DNA from: Arthrobacter sp. S41
Lineage (GTDB): Bacteria > Actinomycetota > Actinomycetes > Actinomycetales > Micrococcaceae
DNA: 64,000 nucleotides
Assembly (NCBI RefSeq): GCF_004320535.1
Contig: NZ_SIHY01000001.1
Span: 1 to 64,000 of the forward strand
Direction of reading: 5' to 3'
Below the pieces are notes generated by a model that was not told the DNA's origin, ran no database searches, and saw only the letters and a list, made by a program, of their open reading frames with translations. The translations under genes were made by a program, and so were the position numbers. Positions 51,837-60,932 of the stretch are shown in pieces; the first letter of the stretch is position 1, and each line of letters starts with the position of its first letter.

Positions 51837-52238
51837 TTGTCTGATCCTATTGGGCTTGGTGAACGTGGTGTTGAGATTTGGCGGTCGCTCAAGACGGGCG
51901 AAATTGCCCGTGACGCTTTGGTTCTTGAGGCGGCGCGTACGGCTGACCGCCTGGATGAACTAGACAACATCATTCAGGGCAAGGGCGTTCTTGAGCTTAT
52001 GCAGTTCCGGCTTGATTTCCCTGAAGGTGATGACGAACCGTTCGTTGTTGAAGTCAAGTTCCAAAGTGTTCTCAGCGAGGCCCGCCAACAGCAAACGGCG
52101 TTTGCGAATTTGGTTGAAAAGATTTCCCGCTATGGCTTGTCGGCTACGGCCCCTAAGGGTGGCGAGGTCAAACCGGTTCCGGCTGGTGTGACAAGCCTTG
52201 ACAAGATTCGGGCGAAGGTGGCTCAACAGTCTCGTTAG
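51837..52238 (+). CDS. terS: terminase small subunit
   Basis: A 133-residue protein placed directly before the large subunit. N-terminal helical part (GERGVEIWRSLKTGEIARDA) and a C-terminal part that fits assembly or DNA recognition in small terminases of actinophages. Identification rests mostly on position. Start TTG 51837 with AGGGGGATTCA upstream. Confidence 0.72.
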   Translation: MSDPIGLGERGVEIWRSLKTGEIARDALVLEAARTADRLDELDNIIQGKGVLELMQFRLDFPEGDDEPFVVEVKFQSVLSEARQQQTAFANLVEKISRYGLSATAPKGGEVKPVPAGVTSLDKIRAKVAQQSR

Positions 52239-52251
52239 CAGGTGATTCGGT

Positions 52252-53784
52252 TTGTCATTTGCTGGTAATCAGTCTGCGCGCTATCAGATTTCACCTAAGT
52301 GCAAGAACGTCAATTTGGTTCACGCTGAAGCGTGCATTGAGTTGGCGGCGGCTTACGGGCTGGTCTTGGATGAATGGCAAGCGAACGCGGTTCGCATTTG
52401 GTTCAGGATGACTGAAGAAGGCCGCTGGGCGGCTTCAACGTGGGGCTTGTCGGTTGCCCGGCAGAATGGCAAGAACGGCGCGCTTGAGGCCGTTGAGCTT
52501 TACCTCATGGTTGTTCTTGGCTTCAAGATTCTGCACACCTCGCACTTGCTCACGTCGGCGCGTAAGGCGTTCAAGCGTCTCATGTCGTTCTTTGGCCGCA
52601 AGGTCAATGACCCTAACGCGCCGTTCCCTGAGCTGAATGCAATGGTTGTTGAGATTCGCAAGACCAACGGTCAAGAGGCGATTGAGCTTAGCAATGGTGG
52701 CTTGATTGAGGTTGGCGCCCGTACTGGTGGCGCTGGCCGTGGTTCATCTTTCGACTTCCTGATTGTTGACGAAGCTCAGGAATACGAGGAAGACGAACAG
52801 GAGGCGCTAGAGGCCACCGTCTCGGCTTCACCTTCTGGCGACCCGGTGATTGTCTATATGGGCACACCGCCTAAGACTGACGGCGAGCGAGGCGCACCTT
52901 TCATTCGCGTGCGTTCGGCTGCCGTCACTGGCCGGTCGGCTCGTTCGGCGTGGGTTGAGCATTCGCCCCAGGGTGAGCTAGACAAAATGTCGGAGATTGA
53001 GCTTCAGGCGTTTGTTCGCGACCGTAAGAACTGGGCTGATGCTAACCCGGCTGGCGGTGCGCGTATCGCTGAATCAACTATTGAAGGCGAATGCGAACGC
53101 ATGTCGGCGCGAAGCTTTGCGCGTGAACGGTTGAACATGTTCCCGTCACCTGCGGCCCAGCTTGAGCTTGCTTTCTCCGAAAAGGTTTTGAAGCGCCAAG
53201 CGTTGAGCGCCGAGCAGGTTGATTCTGAGGTTGCGCCTATCGCGTTCGGGTTGGATATGAATCCAGAGAAGACCCGTATTTCGATTTGCGCGGCGTTGCC
53301 AACTGCCGACGTGATGCACTTGGAGCTTGCCGCGAACACTGATTTTGATTCGGGCGGTATTTCGGCGGTTGTCGAATGGTTCTGGACTCGGTGCAAACGT
53401 CGCATTCCTGTTGTCCTTGACGCTTATAGCCCGGCGCGTGACTTGTTAGAAGCCCCGCTGAAGAAGCGCGGCCTAATGGTGCGCGTGCTGGACGCGAACG
53501 AGTTTACTCAGGGATGCGGTCAGCTGTACCACGCTTTCCACCGTGAACATTCGGTGACGTGGTTTGAAGAGCAAGACGCGTTTTACGAGTCGATGAAATC
53601 AACGGTGAAGGACCCAATCAAGAATCGCCCTGGTTCGTTCAAGTGGAATCGGGCTGATTTGGAAGTTGACCTTATGCCGACCATGGCGGCGACGTGTGCG
53701 CTGTTTGGTGCTACTAAGTTTGCTCGGCGACCTCGGGCAACTTCTACAGATTCTAAGAGTAAACGGCATGCGGTTGTTCTCTGA
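52252..53784 (+). CDS. terL: terminase large subunit
   Basis: A 510-residue packaging motor. ATPase: Walker A-like SVARQNGKNGA near residue 68, Walker B FDFLIVDEAQEY near 168. Nuclease: FGLDMNPEKTR near 330 and VVLDAYSPARDLLE near 387 with the conserved acids. It pumps DNA into the prohead and cuts it. Start TTG 52252. Length is usual for the Terminase_1 type. Confidence 0.93.
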   Translation: MSFAGNQSARYQISPKCKNVNLVHAEACIELAAAYGLVLDEWQANAVRIWFRMTEEGRWAASTWGLSVARQNGKNGALEAVELYLMVVLGFKILHTSHLLTSARKAFKRLMSFFGRKVNDPNAPFPELNAMVVEIRKTNGQEAIELSNGGLIEVGARTGGAGRGSSFDFLIVDEAQEYEEDEQEALEATVSASPSGDPVIVYMGTPPKTDGERGAPFIRVRSAAVTGRSARSAWVEHSPQGELDKMSEIELQAFVRDRKNWADANPAGGARIAESTIEGECERMSARSFARERLNMFPSPAAQLELAFSEKVLKRQALSAEQVDSEVAPIAFGLDMNPEKTRISICAALPTADVMHLELAANTDFDSGGISAVVEWFWTRCKRRIPVVLDAYSPARDLLEAPLKKRGLMVRVLDANEFTQGCGQLYHAFHREHSVTWFEEQDAFYESMKSTVKDPIKNRPGSFKWNRADLEVDLMPTMAATCALFGATKFARRPRATSTDSKSKRHAVVL

Positions 53785-53797
53785 TTGAAAGGCGGTG

Positions 53798-55411
53798 ATG
53801 CGCGTGAAACGTGAGTTGGACGCATCAGAGCGCTCGTTATTCGAGGGCATGCAGCGCACGATTCGTAAACGTTCGTACCGTAATCATTTGCGGAAGAACT
53901 TGCATGATTCGAAGCGCCGCCTAGACCGCATCGGCTTTTCTGTTCCGCCGCATATGGTGGATTTTCAAACGCCGGTTGGTTGGGCTGAAAAGACTGTTTC
54001 GGTTCCTGCCTCACGCATTCGCCCTGAGGGATTCCGACTGTCGGGCAACGCTAGCGCACTGGATGACCTAAAAGAGACTTTCGAGGGTCGCTATGTTGCG
54101 CGTTCTTTGCGTAGCGCTATCAAGTCTTCGCTGAAGCATGGCCCGGCTTTCGTCTTCACTTCTAAGGGTGCTACGAATGACGGTGAACCTGAGGTTGTCA
54201 TCTCGGTTCGGTCGGCTTTTGATGCTACTTGCATTCAGGACCCGCGCACGGGTGTCGTTTCGGCGGCTCTTGAAGTGTTGGACGGTTCACGAACTAACTT
54301 GCATGTGCCGGGTTGGATTTTGGCTGTTGACCGCGTAGACGGCCAATGGGTTGTCACTGACGAAGCGCGCCAAGATCATGACGTGGTTGGTTGCGAGCCG
54401 TTCGTTTGGGATTGGGATATAGACCGGCCTTTTGGTCGCTCACGTATCACGCGCCCACTGATTGGTTCGATTGAGCGTGGCGTTCGTACGTTGCTTCGCA
54501 TGGAAGTCACTGCCGAGTTCTTTAGCGCCCCGCAGCGTTCGTTGCTTGGTGCTAGTGAAGAACATTTCACTGACGGCGACGGCAACCGTATCGACTTGTG
54601 GAAGGCGATTACGGGCGGCGTTTGGGCTTTGCCTGATGTGTGGGATGACGAAGAGGGCAAGCTTGTCCGCGCACAGCTGCAGCAACTTTCTCAGGCTTCG
54701 ATGCAGCCACATTCTGACATGTTCAAGTCGATTGGTTTGCAAGTCGCTTCAGAAACTTCGATGCCTATCAGCTATTTGGGTATTCAGGAGAATCAACCGG
54801 CTTCGGCTGACGCGATTCGGGCGGCTGAGGCTGACATGGTTTCGTTGATCGAATATCAGATTGAGCTTTCTTACGAATCGGCCATGCTGAATCTTGCGCG
54901 CAAGGTTTTGGCTGTGAAGCGTGGGGCTTCGTTCGCGTCGGTTGAGGCCGATACTCGCGGGCTTTCTATCCGCTTCGCTGACCCTGGCACGCCTACCGTT
55001 GCGGCTCGTTCGGACGCGGCACTCAAGTACACTCAGGCGTTCCCTAACGGTGACCCTGAGCTTTCCATGGAACTGTACGGGCTTTCTGATGACCAGATAG
55101 GTCGAAACATGGAATACATGCGCCGGGGCGAAGCTAAGGCGTTGCTCGACGGCATGACAGGTGCGAGCGCAGGGGAAGACATTGCGCAGCCAGCCAATGA
55201 GACAGCCAATGAATCGGCCAGCGAGCCAGTCAATGCACTGACGGCAGACGAACTGAAGAAGGCTGCCGACGCGCTCGGCATCCTTATCCGCTCGGGCGTT
55301 GACCCTCAAGATGCGGCTAACCGTGTCGGCCTCGGTGGCGTAAAGTTCACCGGCGCTGTTCCGGTCACGTTGCGCATGCCTGAGGCAGATGCGGCAATGC
55401 TTGAAGAGTAG
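53798..55411 (+). CDS. portal protein
   Basis: A 537-residue SPP1-gp6-type portal that forms the head vertex channel. Conserved stretches are DRIGFSVPPHMVDFQTPVGW, the PFGRSRITRPLIGSIERGVR core and MPISYLGIQENQPASADAIR near residue 325. I chose ATG 53798 over GTG 53795; GTG 53804 is another option. AAAGGCGG lies upstream. Confidence 0.93.
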   Translation: MRVKRELDASERSLFEGMQRTIRKRSYRNHLRKNLHDSKRRLDRIGFSVPPHMVDFQTPVGWAEKTVSVPASRIRPEGFRLSGNASALDDLKETFEGRYVARSLRSAIKSSLKHGPAFVFTSKGATNDGEPEVVISVRSAFDATCIQDPRTGVVSAALEVLDGSRTNLHVPGWILAVDRVDGQWVVTDEARQDHDVVGCEPFVWDWDIDRPFGRSRITRPLIGSIERGVRTLLRMEVTAEFFSAPQRSLLGASEEHFTDGDGNRIDLWKAITGGVWALPDVWDDEEGKLVRAQLQQLSQASMQPHSDMFKSIGLQVASETSMPISYLGIQENQPASADAIRAAEADMVSLIEYQIELSYESAMLNLARKVLAVKRGASFASVEADTRGLSIRFADPGTPTVAARSDAALKYTQAFPNGDPELSMELYGLSDDQIGRNMEYMRRGEAKALLDGMTGASAGEDIAQPANETANESASEPVNALTADELKKAADALGILIRSGVDPQDAANRVGLGGVKFTGAVPVTLRMPEADAAMLEE

Positions 55412-55419
55412 GGGGCGCT

Positions 55420-56499
55420 GTGAAACGTGCCGACGTGGACGCGTACCGGGCGAAACTCGATAAAGCTGTAGAAGAGGCGCAGGGGAAGTTAGCCGGGGCG
55501 TACGCTCAAATGAACGGCTGGCCAACCGATCAGAAACGCGATGCCCTGGGCGACGTGTTTGCCGAGCTATGCCGACAGTACGGTGACGCGGTAGGGGTAA
55601 CCGCTTCGGATTTTTACGCGCTAATTCGTAGCCAATCTAGCGAAACCTCAACGTATAAGCCGGTACTTGCTCCCAACGTTCCAGCCGAGCAAGTGCGGGC
55701 TGCCTATTCCTATTCGGCGAAACAGCTGTACACCAAACAGCCGGATAAAATTCTCAAGTCGCTCAATGGTCGCTTGCGAAGATACGTTGAGTACACGGCA
55801 CGCGAGACTGTACACGTCAACGCTTCGAGAGATAGGGCTCGCACCTTTTGGGCGCGTGTTCCGTCCGGCAGTATAACATGCGCATGGTGTTTGATGCTGG
55901 CCTCTCGCGGGTGGGTTTACGCAACCGAGCAGACGGCAGGCGGTGTCGGCAACGAGTTCCATAACGATGACCGTTGCATGATCATCCCGTCATTTGATGA
56001 TTCGCCAGAGCTTGAGGGTTACGACCCCGACGCAATGTATGAAAAATACAATCAGGCGCGTGACGAAGTTCTTTCGGACGGCTTAGAACCGACTGATAAG
56101 AATATTGCCGGACGCTTGCGTGACATGTTCCCTGATGAATTGAAAGATGGGTCTGAGGTTCCGAGCATCCTCGGCGACGCGGCGCAGGGCTGGCCGGAAG
56201 GAATTCAGCCTGTGAAGCCTAGGATTTGGCGGCATGTCTTGACGCGGCATCTTCCACCCGACGGCAAGGCGGCAAGTCATTTTCATACGGATTCGAAGTA
56301 CGAAATCTCTAAGATTATTCGCGAAACCTTGTCGAATCCAGATTTGGTTTTGGATAAATCAGACTGGGTTGGCGTTCGGAACTATCACAAAATGATCGAC
56401 GGGAACGAGTATATTGTGGGAATTATCGAAAAGAACGGCGTGTCATCCGTAACTACAGCCTTCCCACCGTCACCAATGAACCGTAGGATAGACGTATGA
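55420..56499 (+). CDS. MuF-like head protein with C-terminal toxin-like domain
   Basis: A 359-residue protein. Residues 1-215 are the minor-capsid/MuF domain: HVNASRDRARTFWARVP, metal-type residues Cys154, Cys157, His181, Cys186. The family in such phages normally ends about residue 220-280. Here a linker and a separate domain follow (about 256-359): RHVLTRHLPPDGKAASHF, helix EISKIIRETLSNPDL, and an end SSVTTAFPPSP. That pattern (basic-His motif, helix, beta hairpin, Thr-Ala-Phe end) is typical of BECR-fold RNase toxins such as CdiA and MuF toxins. The domain's DNA is richer in A/T. The next gene overlaps and may be its immunity gene. Confidence 0.8.
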   Translation: MKRADVDAYRAKLDKAVEEAQGKLAGAYAQMNGWPTDQKRDALGDVFAELCRQYGDAVGVTASDFYALIRSQSSETSTYKPVLAPNVPAEQVRAAYSYSAKQLYTKQPDKILKSLNGRLRRYVEYTARETVHVNASRDRARTFWARVPSGSITCAWCLMLASRGWVYATEQTAGGVGNEFHNDDRCMIIPSFDDSPELEGYDPDAMYEKYNQARDEVLSDGLEPTDKNIAGRLRDMFPDELKDGSEVPSILGDAAQGWPEGIQPVKPRIWRHVLTRHLPPDGKAASHFHTDSKYEISKIIRETLSNPDLVLDKSDWVGVRNYHKMIDGNEYIVGIIEKNGVSSVTTAFPPSPMNRRIDV

Positions 56500-56741
56500 G
56501 CGCACAGAGTTTGGCACAAGAGCTACGGCGGGCGGTCGTGCCCGTTCTCGACTCTGACGCGCTCGAATTTATTGATGTGTACTTCAGTGAAGAGGAATGG
56601 GAAATTTTTATCGGCATGGCCGCCCAAACTTGCGCGGCGCATGGCATCCCATTGAATCCTGAAGTTTCCGAGTATGAAGAGTGGATTTCGGATTCAGCAA
56701 TAGAAGCCGTGCGCTCAAATATTCGAGGCCAAGCCGCCTAA
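56496..56741 (+). CDS. candidate immunity protein for the MuF toxin domain
   Basis: An 81-residue protein with 15 Asp/Glu, four Arg and no Lys, as expected for a protein that caps a basic RNase. ATG 56496 overlaps the MuF stop (ATGA). Helical; FSEEEWEIFIGMAAQ and NPEVSEYEEWISDSA stand out. It is not a known morphogenesis gene and ends before a terminator pair. No family recognised. Function is inferred from context. Confidence 0.55.
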   Translation: MSAQSLAQELRRAVVPVLDSDALEFIDVYFSEEEWEIFIGMAAQTCAAHGIPLNPEVSEYEEWISDSAIEAVRSNIRGQAA

Positions 56742-56755
56742 CCAAATATTTTTCT

Positions 56756-56812
56756 AACCCCGTGTCGTTGGCGACGCGGGGTTTTTCATGCCCGAAAGCT
56801 GTTTGCTTTCGG
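56756..56812 (+). terminator. double hairpin with TGCCCGAAAG cassette
   Basis: AACCCCGTGTCG-TTGG-CGACGCGGGGTT (56756-56783) with T-tract; then GCCCGAAAGC-TGTTT-GCTTTCGGGC followed by TTTAGTTTT. An ATG inside (56788) opens a 31-codon frame ending 3 bases before the next gene; it is probably not coding. Confidence 0.8.
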
Positions 56813-56886
56813 GCTTTAGTTTTCCCGCCCTAGATGGTGTCGGGGTAGTTGCCGAGACGGCAAGAAACCATGTGGAGGTATAAATA

Positions 56887-57573
56887 ATGACTCGTTTTGT
56901 TGCGCCTACTTTTGAAGAGGTTCCTAGTTACATGTCCGTGATGGGCATGCGTGGGGCTCGATTCCTTGAAGGCAATGACGGTTCGGGGTCGGCTGGCGCG
57001 GGGGATTCCTCTGCGGCTGATGAAGCGGATTCTCAGAACGATTCTGGGGATTCGGATGCAACCGATAACGCGGACAACGCGAACACATTAGGCGATTCAA
57101 CCGGCGAATCAACCGATGATTCAGCCGGTGACTCTGATGATTCTGAAGGTGAGTCTGAGGGCGATAAGCCGGATGACGATTTCAAGTCGGATGCGTCGAA
57201 GAAGGCTCTTCTTGCTGACCTTCGAAAAGCGCGTGATGAACGCAAATCACTGCGCACCGAGAACGAGACATTGATCGAATCCATCGCAGAACGCGACGCA
57301 ACGATTACCGCTAAGGACGCGGAACTGACTGCTAAAGACGCTCAGATTGAGGTCTTGAAGCTGGCGGCTTCGCACCATATCGAAGACGAATCGGACATTG
57401 AACTACTAGGTTCAATTGCTGATTCTGAGAAGCGTTCAAATCTTGCTAAGCGTCTGGCTTCTGATGCGCGTAACCGGGTGAACCGGCGTGTTGGTAGTCA
57501 AGGCGGTGGAGCGCCCGCAAGCTCACTTGATGCCGGGCGCGACCTCTACGCAAGCCGTAAGAAGAAGAAGTAA
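56887..57573 (+). CDS. capsid scaffolding protein
   Basis: A 228-residue protein: short N-terminal segment, an Asp/Ser/Gly/Asn-rich stretch (about 25-105), a long coiled coil (KSLRTENETLIESIAERDAT) and a basic tail ending RKKKK. That layout and the place right before the decoration and capsid genes are those of scaffolds. ATG 56887 with GGAGGTATAAATA upstream. Confidence 0.85.
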   Translation: MTRFVAPTFEEVPSYMSVMGMRGARFLEGNDGSGSAGAGDSSAADEADSQNDSGDSDATDNADNANTLGDSTGESTDDSAGDSDDSEGESEGDKPDDDFKSDASKKALLADLRKARDERKSLRTENETLIESIAERDATITAKDAELTAKDAQIEVLKLAASHHIEDESDIELLGSIADSEKRSNLAKRLASDARNRVNRRVGSQGGGAPASSLDAGRDLYASRKKKK

Positions 57574-57605
57574 GCAAACCTTTACCCCCTTTAGGAGGGA
57601 ATCCC

Positions 57606-57974
57606 ATGGACCTCACCATTAAGCGTGAATCCTTTGGCCAGGACGATCAGTCTTGGCTTGGCTCTGCCCACGGCACTAACGCGGCGCAGACCGTAACCTT
57701 GGACGCTTCGACGTTCACCAAGGCCACTCATTACCCTGAGGGCTGGCTGAAGTCTGGCCTTCCGTTGGCTAAGTCGGGCGAGAAGCATGTCCTTTGGACT
57801 GCTGGCGCTGATTTGGCTGGCTTCTTGTTCACTACTGTGCGAGTTCCTGAGGATGTGGCTAGCCCTGTTGGTGCCGCAATCCTTGAGCATGGTCGCGTGA
57901 AGGCCGCCAAGCTACCCGTTCCCGTAGACGCTACCGGTCAGGCTACTGCCGCCGGTCGGATCATCTTCGCCTAG
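57606..57974 (+). CDS. head decoration protein
   Basis: A 122-residue beta-rich protein (VTLDASTFTKATHYPEGWLK), directly before the major capsid gene, matching the small decoration/stabilisation proteins of siphoviruses. Ribosome site AGGAGG. Ends in AGRIIFA. Confidence 0.82.
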   Translation: MDLTIKRESFGQDDQSWLGSAHGTNAAQTVTLDASTFTKATHYPEGWLKSGLPLAKSGEKHVLWTAGADLAGFLFTTVRVPEDVASPVGAAILEHGRVKAAKLPVPVDATGQATAAGRIIFA

Positions 57975-57986
57975 GAGGCAACCCAA

Positions 57987-59009
57987 ATGGCACTTGTGCT
58001 TTCTACTGACTACATCACCCCAAACGATCTGACTGGCTACGTTCGCGACGCCTTGGCTGATCTGCCACAGAACACCTTCGGTTTGTCGGCTTACCTGCCG
58101 GACGAAGAAACCGATGACATTGATTGGCGCGCATCGGTTGGCGGTGGCGGGTTGTCTCGCGCCGCTTCGTTCCGTTCGTTCGATGCTGAATCGCCTATCT
58201 CGGGCCGTACCGGCATTTCTCGCATCGGTGGCGAACTGCCTCCTATTTCCGAGAAGCGTCGCCTGGGCGAGTACGACCGCCTGAAGATGCGCAAGCTTGA
58301 TGAAGGCATCAAGAATGCAATTCTGAATGACGCTGTTGACCTTGCTAAGGCAATCAAGGCACGCCTTGAGATTGCTCGCGGTGAGGCTCTGCAGCTCGGC
58401 AAGGTTACTTTGGCTGAGAACGGTCTTGCTCTTGAAGCCGATTTCGGTCGCAAGGCAAGCCACACTCAGACCGCTGTGACTCGTTGGGATCAGGCTGGTT
58501 CTGACCCAATCAACGACTTGCTTGCATGGTCTGCCGTATATAAGGCAACCAACGGCGTTCGCCCGGCTGAGGCCCTGGTGTCTGATCAGCTCATTTCGGT
58601 GCTGATGCGTAACAGCGCGATTCGCGGCTACGTTCTGCCAGCTGGTTCTTCTCAGAACATCGTCACTGTGGATGCGTTGAACGCGCTTCTGGCTTCGTTC
58701 CAGTTGCCTAAGTTCACCGTTTACGAAGCGCAGATTCAGGACGAGAACGGCAACGCTAAGGACATTCTTGACCCTAAGCGCGTGCTGTTCCTGCCACCTG
58801 CTGACCAGAAGATCGGCGCAACCCTTTGGGGTCTTACCGCTGAAGCTCAGGACGAAAACTACGGCATTGATTCGAACGACGCGCCGGGCATTGTTGTCGG
58901 CTCCTACTCGGACAACGACCCGGTTGCGCAGTGGACTAAGGCATCAGCTATTGCGTTGCCGGTCATCCCGAACGCGAACCTGACCCTTTCCGGCCTGGCC
59001 CTCACCTAA
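57987..59009 (+). CDS. major capsid protein
   Basis: A 340-residue HK97-like capsid subunit, phage-capsid-E type: start LSTDYITPNDLTGYVRDALA, helical spine GEYDRLKMRKLDEGIKNAIL near residue 90, the P-domain, and an end with APGIVVGSYSDNDPVAQW. ATG 57987 with AGGAGG upstream. Followed by a strong hairpin, as expected for the most expressed gene. Confidence 0.92.
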   Translation: MALVLSTDYITPNDLTGYVRDALADLPQNTFGLSAYLPDEETDDIDWRASVGGGGLSRAASFRSFDAESPISGRTGISRIGGELPPISEKRRLGEYDRLKMRKLDEGIKNAILNDAVDLAKAIKARLEIARGEALQLGKVTLAENGLALEADFGRKASHTQTAVTRWDQAGSDPINDLLAWSAVYKATNGVRPAEALVSDQLISVLMRNSAIRGYVLPAGSSQNIVTVDALNALLASFQLPKFTVYEAQIQDENGNAKDILDPKRVLFLPPADQKIGATLWGLTAEAQDENYGIDSNDAPGIVVGSYSDNDPVAQWTKASAIALPVIPNANLTLSGLALT

Positions 59010-59017
59010 CCACTAGT

Positions 59018-59054
59018 CACGTTGGGCCGCTCATTCTTTGGGCGGCCCAACGTG
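59018..59054 (+). terminator. perfect hairpin after the capsid gene
   Basis: CACGTTGGGCCGC (59018-59030) and GCGGCCCAACGTG (59042-59054), 13 bp perfect, no T-tract. Likely mRNA-stabilising or partial terminator. Confidence 0.7.
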
Positions 59055-59078
59055 GCGTCAATCTTGGAGGTTCCTATT

Positions 59079-59441
59079 ATGGGAAACATTTCTTTAGGTC
59101 ATTCTTCGGCGCTTGATGCGTCGGGCAAGTTGCACGAATTTCGACCGGGCGACGTACTGCCTGAATGGGTTACCGCTAAGCGCAAGGACTCTAACCCGGT
59201 CAGCGTCGAAATTTCACAGTTCCCAAGCGTTGACGCGAGCGAGATTATTGCCCGCGCTGAGGCTGAGGCACTGGCAATTGTTGAGGCTGCTAAGGCTGAG
59301 GCTGAGCAGATTCGCAAAGACGTTGAACCGGCAGACGGCGACGTAAGCGACGAAAACAGCGAGGCCGAGGAATCGGGCGAACCTGACTTCACTAAGCCAG
59401 CAACACCTAAGCGTGGCCGACCTAGCAAGACTCAGGCATAA
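59079..59441 (+). CDS. hypothetical head protein, coiled-coil, charged
   Basis: A 120-residue protein. ATG 59079 follows TTGGAGGTTCC; an earlier in-frame ATG overlaps the hairpin and is rejected. An Ala/Glu coiled coil (ARAEAEALAIVEAAKAEAEQ) and a basic end PKRGRPSKT. Unknown role between the capsid and connector genes. Confidence 0.68.
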   Translation: MGNISLGHSSALDASGKLHEFRPGDVLPEWVTAKRKDSNPVSVEISQFPSVDASEIIARAEAEALAIVEAAKAEAEQIRKDVEPADGDVSDENSEAEESGEPDFTKPATPKRGRPSKTQA

Positions 59442-59443
59442 CC

Positions 59444-59839
59444 ATGGCCGAGCCATTCGCAACCATTGAAGATTTGGTGAAGCATTGGCCGGACATTCCC
59501 GAGGAATTGCGCGACGTGGCCGAAACGAAACTGGATGAGGCGAGCATCATCGTACGGGGCCTATATCCCGGCATTGATGAACGTATCAGCACGGGCAAGC
59601 TTGACGCCGACGTTGTGAAACTTGTGGTGTGCCAAATGGTCGCAACGACGTTGAAACGCGAGCTAGACGCTAGCGAAGGCGACGATGTTTCTCAACAGAC
59701 GTTCACGGCTGGCCTGTATTCTCAGTCTCTTTCGTTCCGTGCCCGTGAGGCTTCACTATTCCTCACAAAGTTGCATCGCCAGCTTCTCGGCGGCGGTAAT
59801 CGCAACCGCAAGGCGTTCATGATCATTCCAGGGCGGTGA
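59444..59839 (+). CDS. head-tail connector (adaptor) protein
   Basis: A 131-residue helical protein (EDLVKHWPDIPEELRDVAET) in the first connector position after the capsid gene; resembles phage Gp19/Gp15-type adaptors. ATG 59444. Confidence 0.8.
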   Translation: MAEPFATIEDLVKHWPDIPEELRDVAETKLDEASIIVRGLYPGIDERISTGKLDADVVKLVVCQMVATTLKRELDASEGDDVSQQTFTAGLYSQSLSFRAREASLFLTKLHRQLLGGGNRNRKAFMIIPGR

Positions 59840-59841
59840 CT

Positions 59842-60186
59842 ATGCCAGTTTTTCCTGAGCGATTCACAGTCTTGCATGAGGCTAAAAACGTTGGCGCTGT
59901 AGACGATTGGGGCAACCCTATTGACGGGTTCGCGCCACCGGTTACAGTGCCCGTTTACGGTTGGGGGCCACCTAGCCCAGATCAGCCTATCCGTGACCTT
60001 TCCACGGGCGTTGACCACGACATTGATTTGTATTGTGCAACGTCGTTTTGCTCGCATCTTGACCGCGTGACCCTGCCGAATGAATCGGGCGCTCTGATTG
60101 TTCAGGGTGACCCTGATGATTTCAATCATGGCCCGTTCGGTTTCATGCCGGGTTACAGGGTGAAGCTAAAGCGTGTGGAGGGCTGA
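59842..60186 (+). CDS. head-tail stopper-like protein
   Basis: A 114-residue beta-rich protein (RFTVLHEAKNVGAVDDWGNP) with the layout of head-closure proteins. I prefer ATG 59842 (AGGGCGG upstream); GTG 59836 overlapping the previous stop is the alternative. Confidence 0.72.
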   Translation: MPVFPERFTVLHEAKNVGAVDDWGNPIDGFAPPVTVPVYGWGPPSPDQPIRDLSTGVDHDIDLYCATSFCSHLDRVTLPNESGALIVQGDPDDFNHGPFGFMPGYRVKLKRVEG

Positions 60187-60188
60187 CC

Positions 60189-60524
60189 GTGGCGAAAACC
60201 AAAGTGAAGCTGCATATTGCGGCTTTCAATGATCTTCGAAACAGAAGTGAAGTTGTTGATTTGGTTGGCAGTGAAGCAGCGAAAGTCGCTGAGCTGGCCG
60301 GGCCGGGCTTTGGCCTGGGAGTTCATCAGATGGGTTCCCGCGTGATTGCGAATGTGTACACAGCAACAGCGGATGCGATGCGTCTTGAAGCTAAAGAGGG
60401 CGTTTTGTCCAAGGCTCTTGGTGGTTCGGCGGTTCCCGCAAAGGTCAGATATACGACTAAGGCTGGCAAAACGCGGTGGGCCTCGCAAGCGCAGGTTAGC
60501 AACTGGACAAAGGGTTCGCTTTGA
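60189..60524 (+). CDS. HK97 gp10-like neck/tail-completion protein
   Basis: A 111-residue basic protein with an N-terminal helix-rich half and ending TRWASQAQVSNWTKGSL. Starts with GTG 60189. By position between stopper and tail terminator it is a minor neck protein. Confidence 0.68.
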   Translation: MAKTKVKLHIAAFNDLRNRSEVVDLVGSEAAKVAELAGPGFGLGVHQMGSRVIANVYTATADAMRLEAKEGVLSKALGGSAVPAKVRYTTKAGKTRWASQAQVSNWTKGSL

Positions 60525-60536
60525 TTGGGGTTATTC

Positions 60537-60932
60537 GTGGCTACTGAGGTTCTTCGTTATGGCAATCACCTTTCAGCGCTTCAAGAGGCCGTGAAAACGG
60601 CAATGGGCGTGCCCGTCGCAGTGATACGCGTACCTAATCCGCGCCCGACAAAGTTCGTTCTCCTAGAGCCTTCAGGCGGTAGCGATAGTTCGATTGTCCA
60701 CGGTTGGCGGTCGGTCATCGTTGACTCATGGGGCGCTAGTGAGAGCGAAGCGTTCGACCTTGCTTTAGACGTTGAAGCGCAGTTGAAAGCGCTAAAAAAT
60801 GAGCGGCTGAAAGGCGTGCTCATATACAAAGCTCGCCCGCTGGGTGGGATTGTGTGGATGCCTGACCCTGATGCGAAGGTTCCACGCTTTAGACAAAACT
60901 ACGAAATCTTGACAAGGAGCGAAGCTACATAG
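60537..60932 (+). CDS. tail terminator protein
   Basis: A 131-residue alpha/beta protein (FVLLEPSGGSDSSIVHGWRS, then a long helix SESEAFDLALDVEAQLKAL) typical of tail terminators. GTG 60537 after GGGGTTATTC is preferred to an earlier TTG. The stop codon lies inside the following hairpin. Confidence 0.78.
   Translation: MATEVLRYGNHLSALQEAVKTAMGVPVAVIRVPNPRPTKFVLLEPSGGSDSSIVHGWRSVIVDSWGASESEAFDLALDVEAQLKALKNERLKGVLIYKARPLGGIVWMPDPDAKVPRFRQNYEILTRSEAT

Noticed and set aside
56788-56883. 31-codon leader ORF before the scaffold gene
   Set aside because: It starts inside the second terminator hairpin, has no ribosome site of its own and no recognisable peptide.
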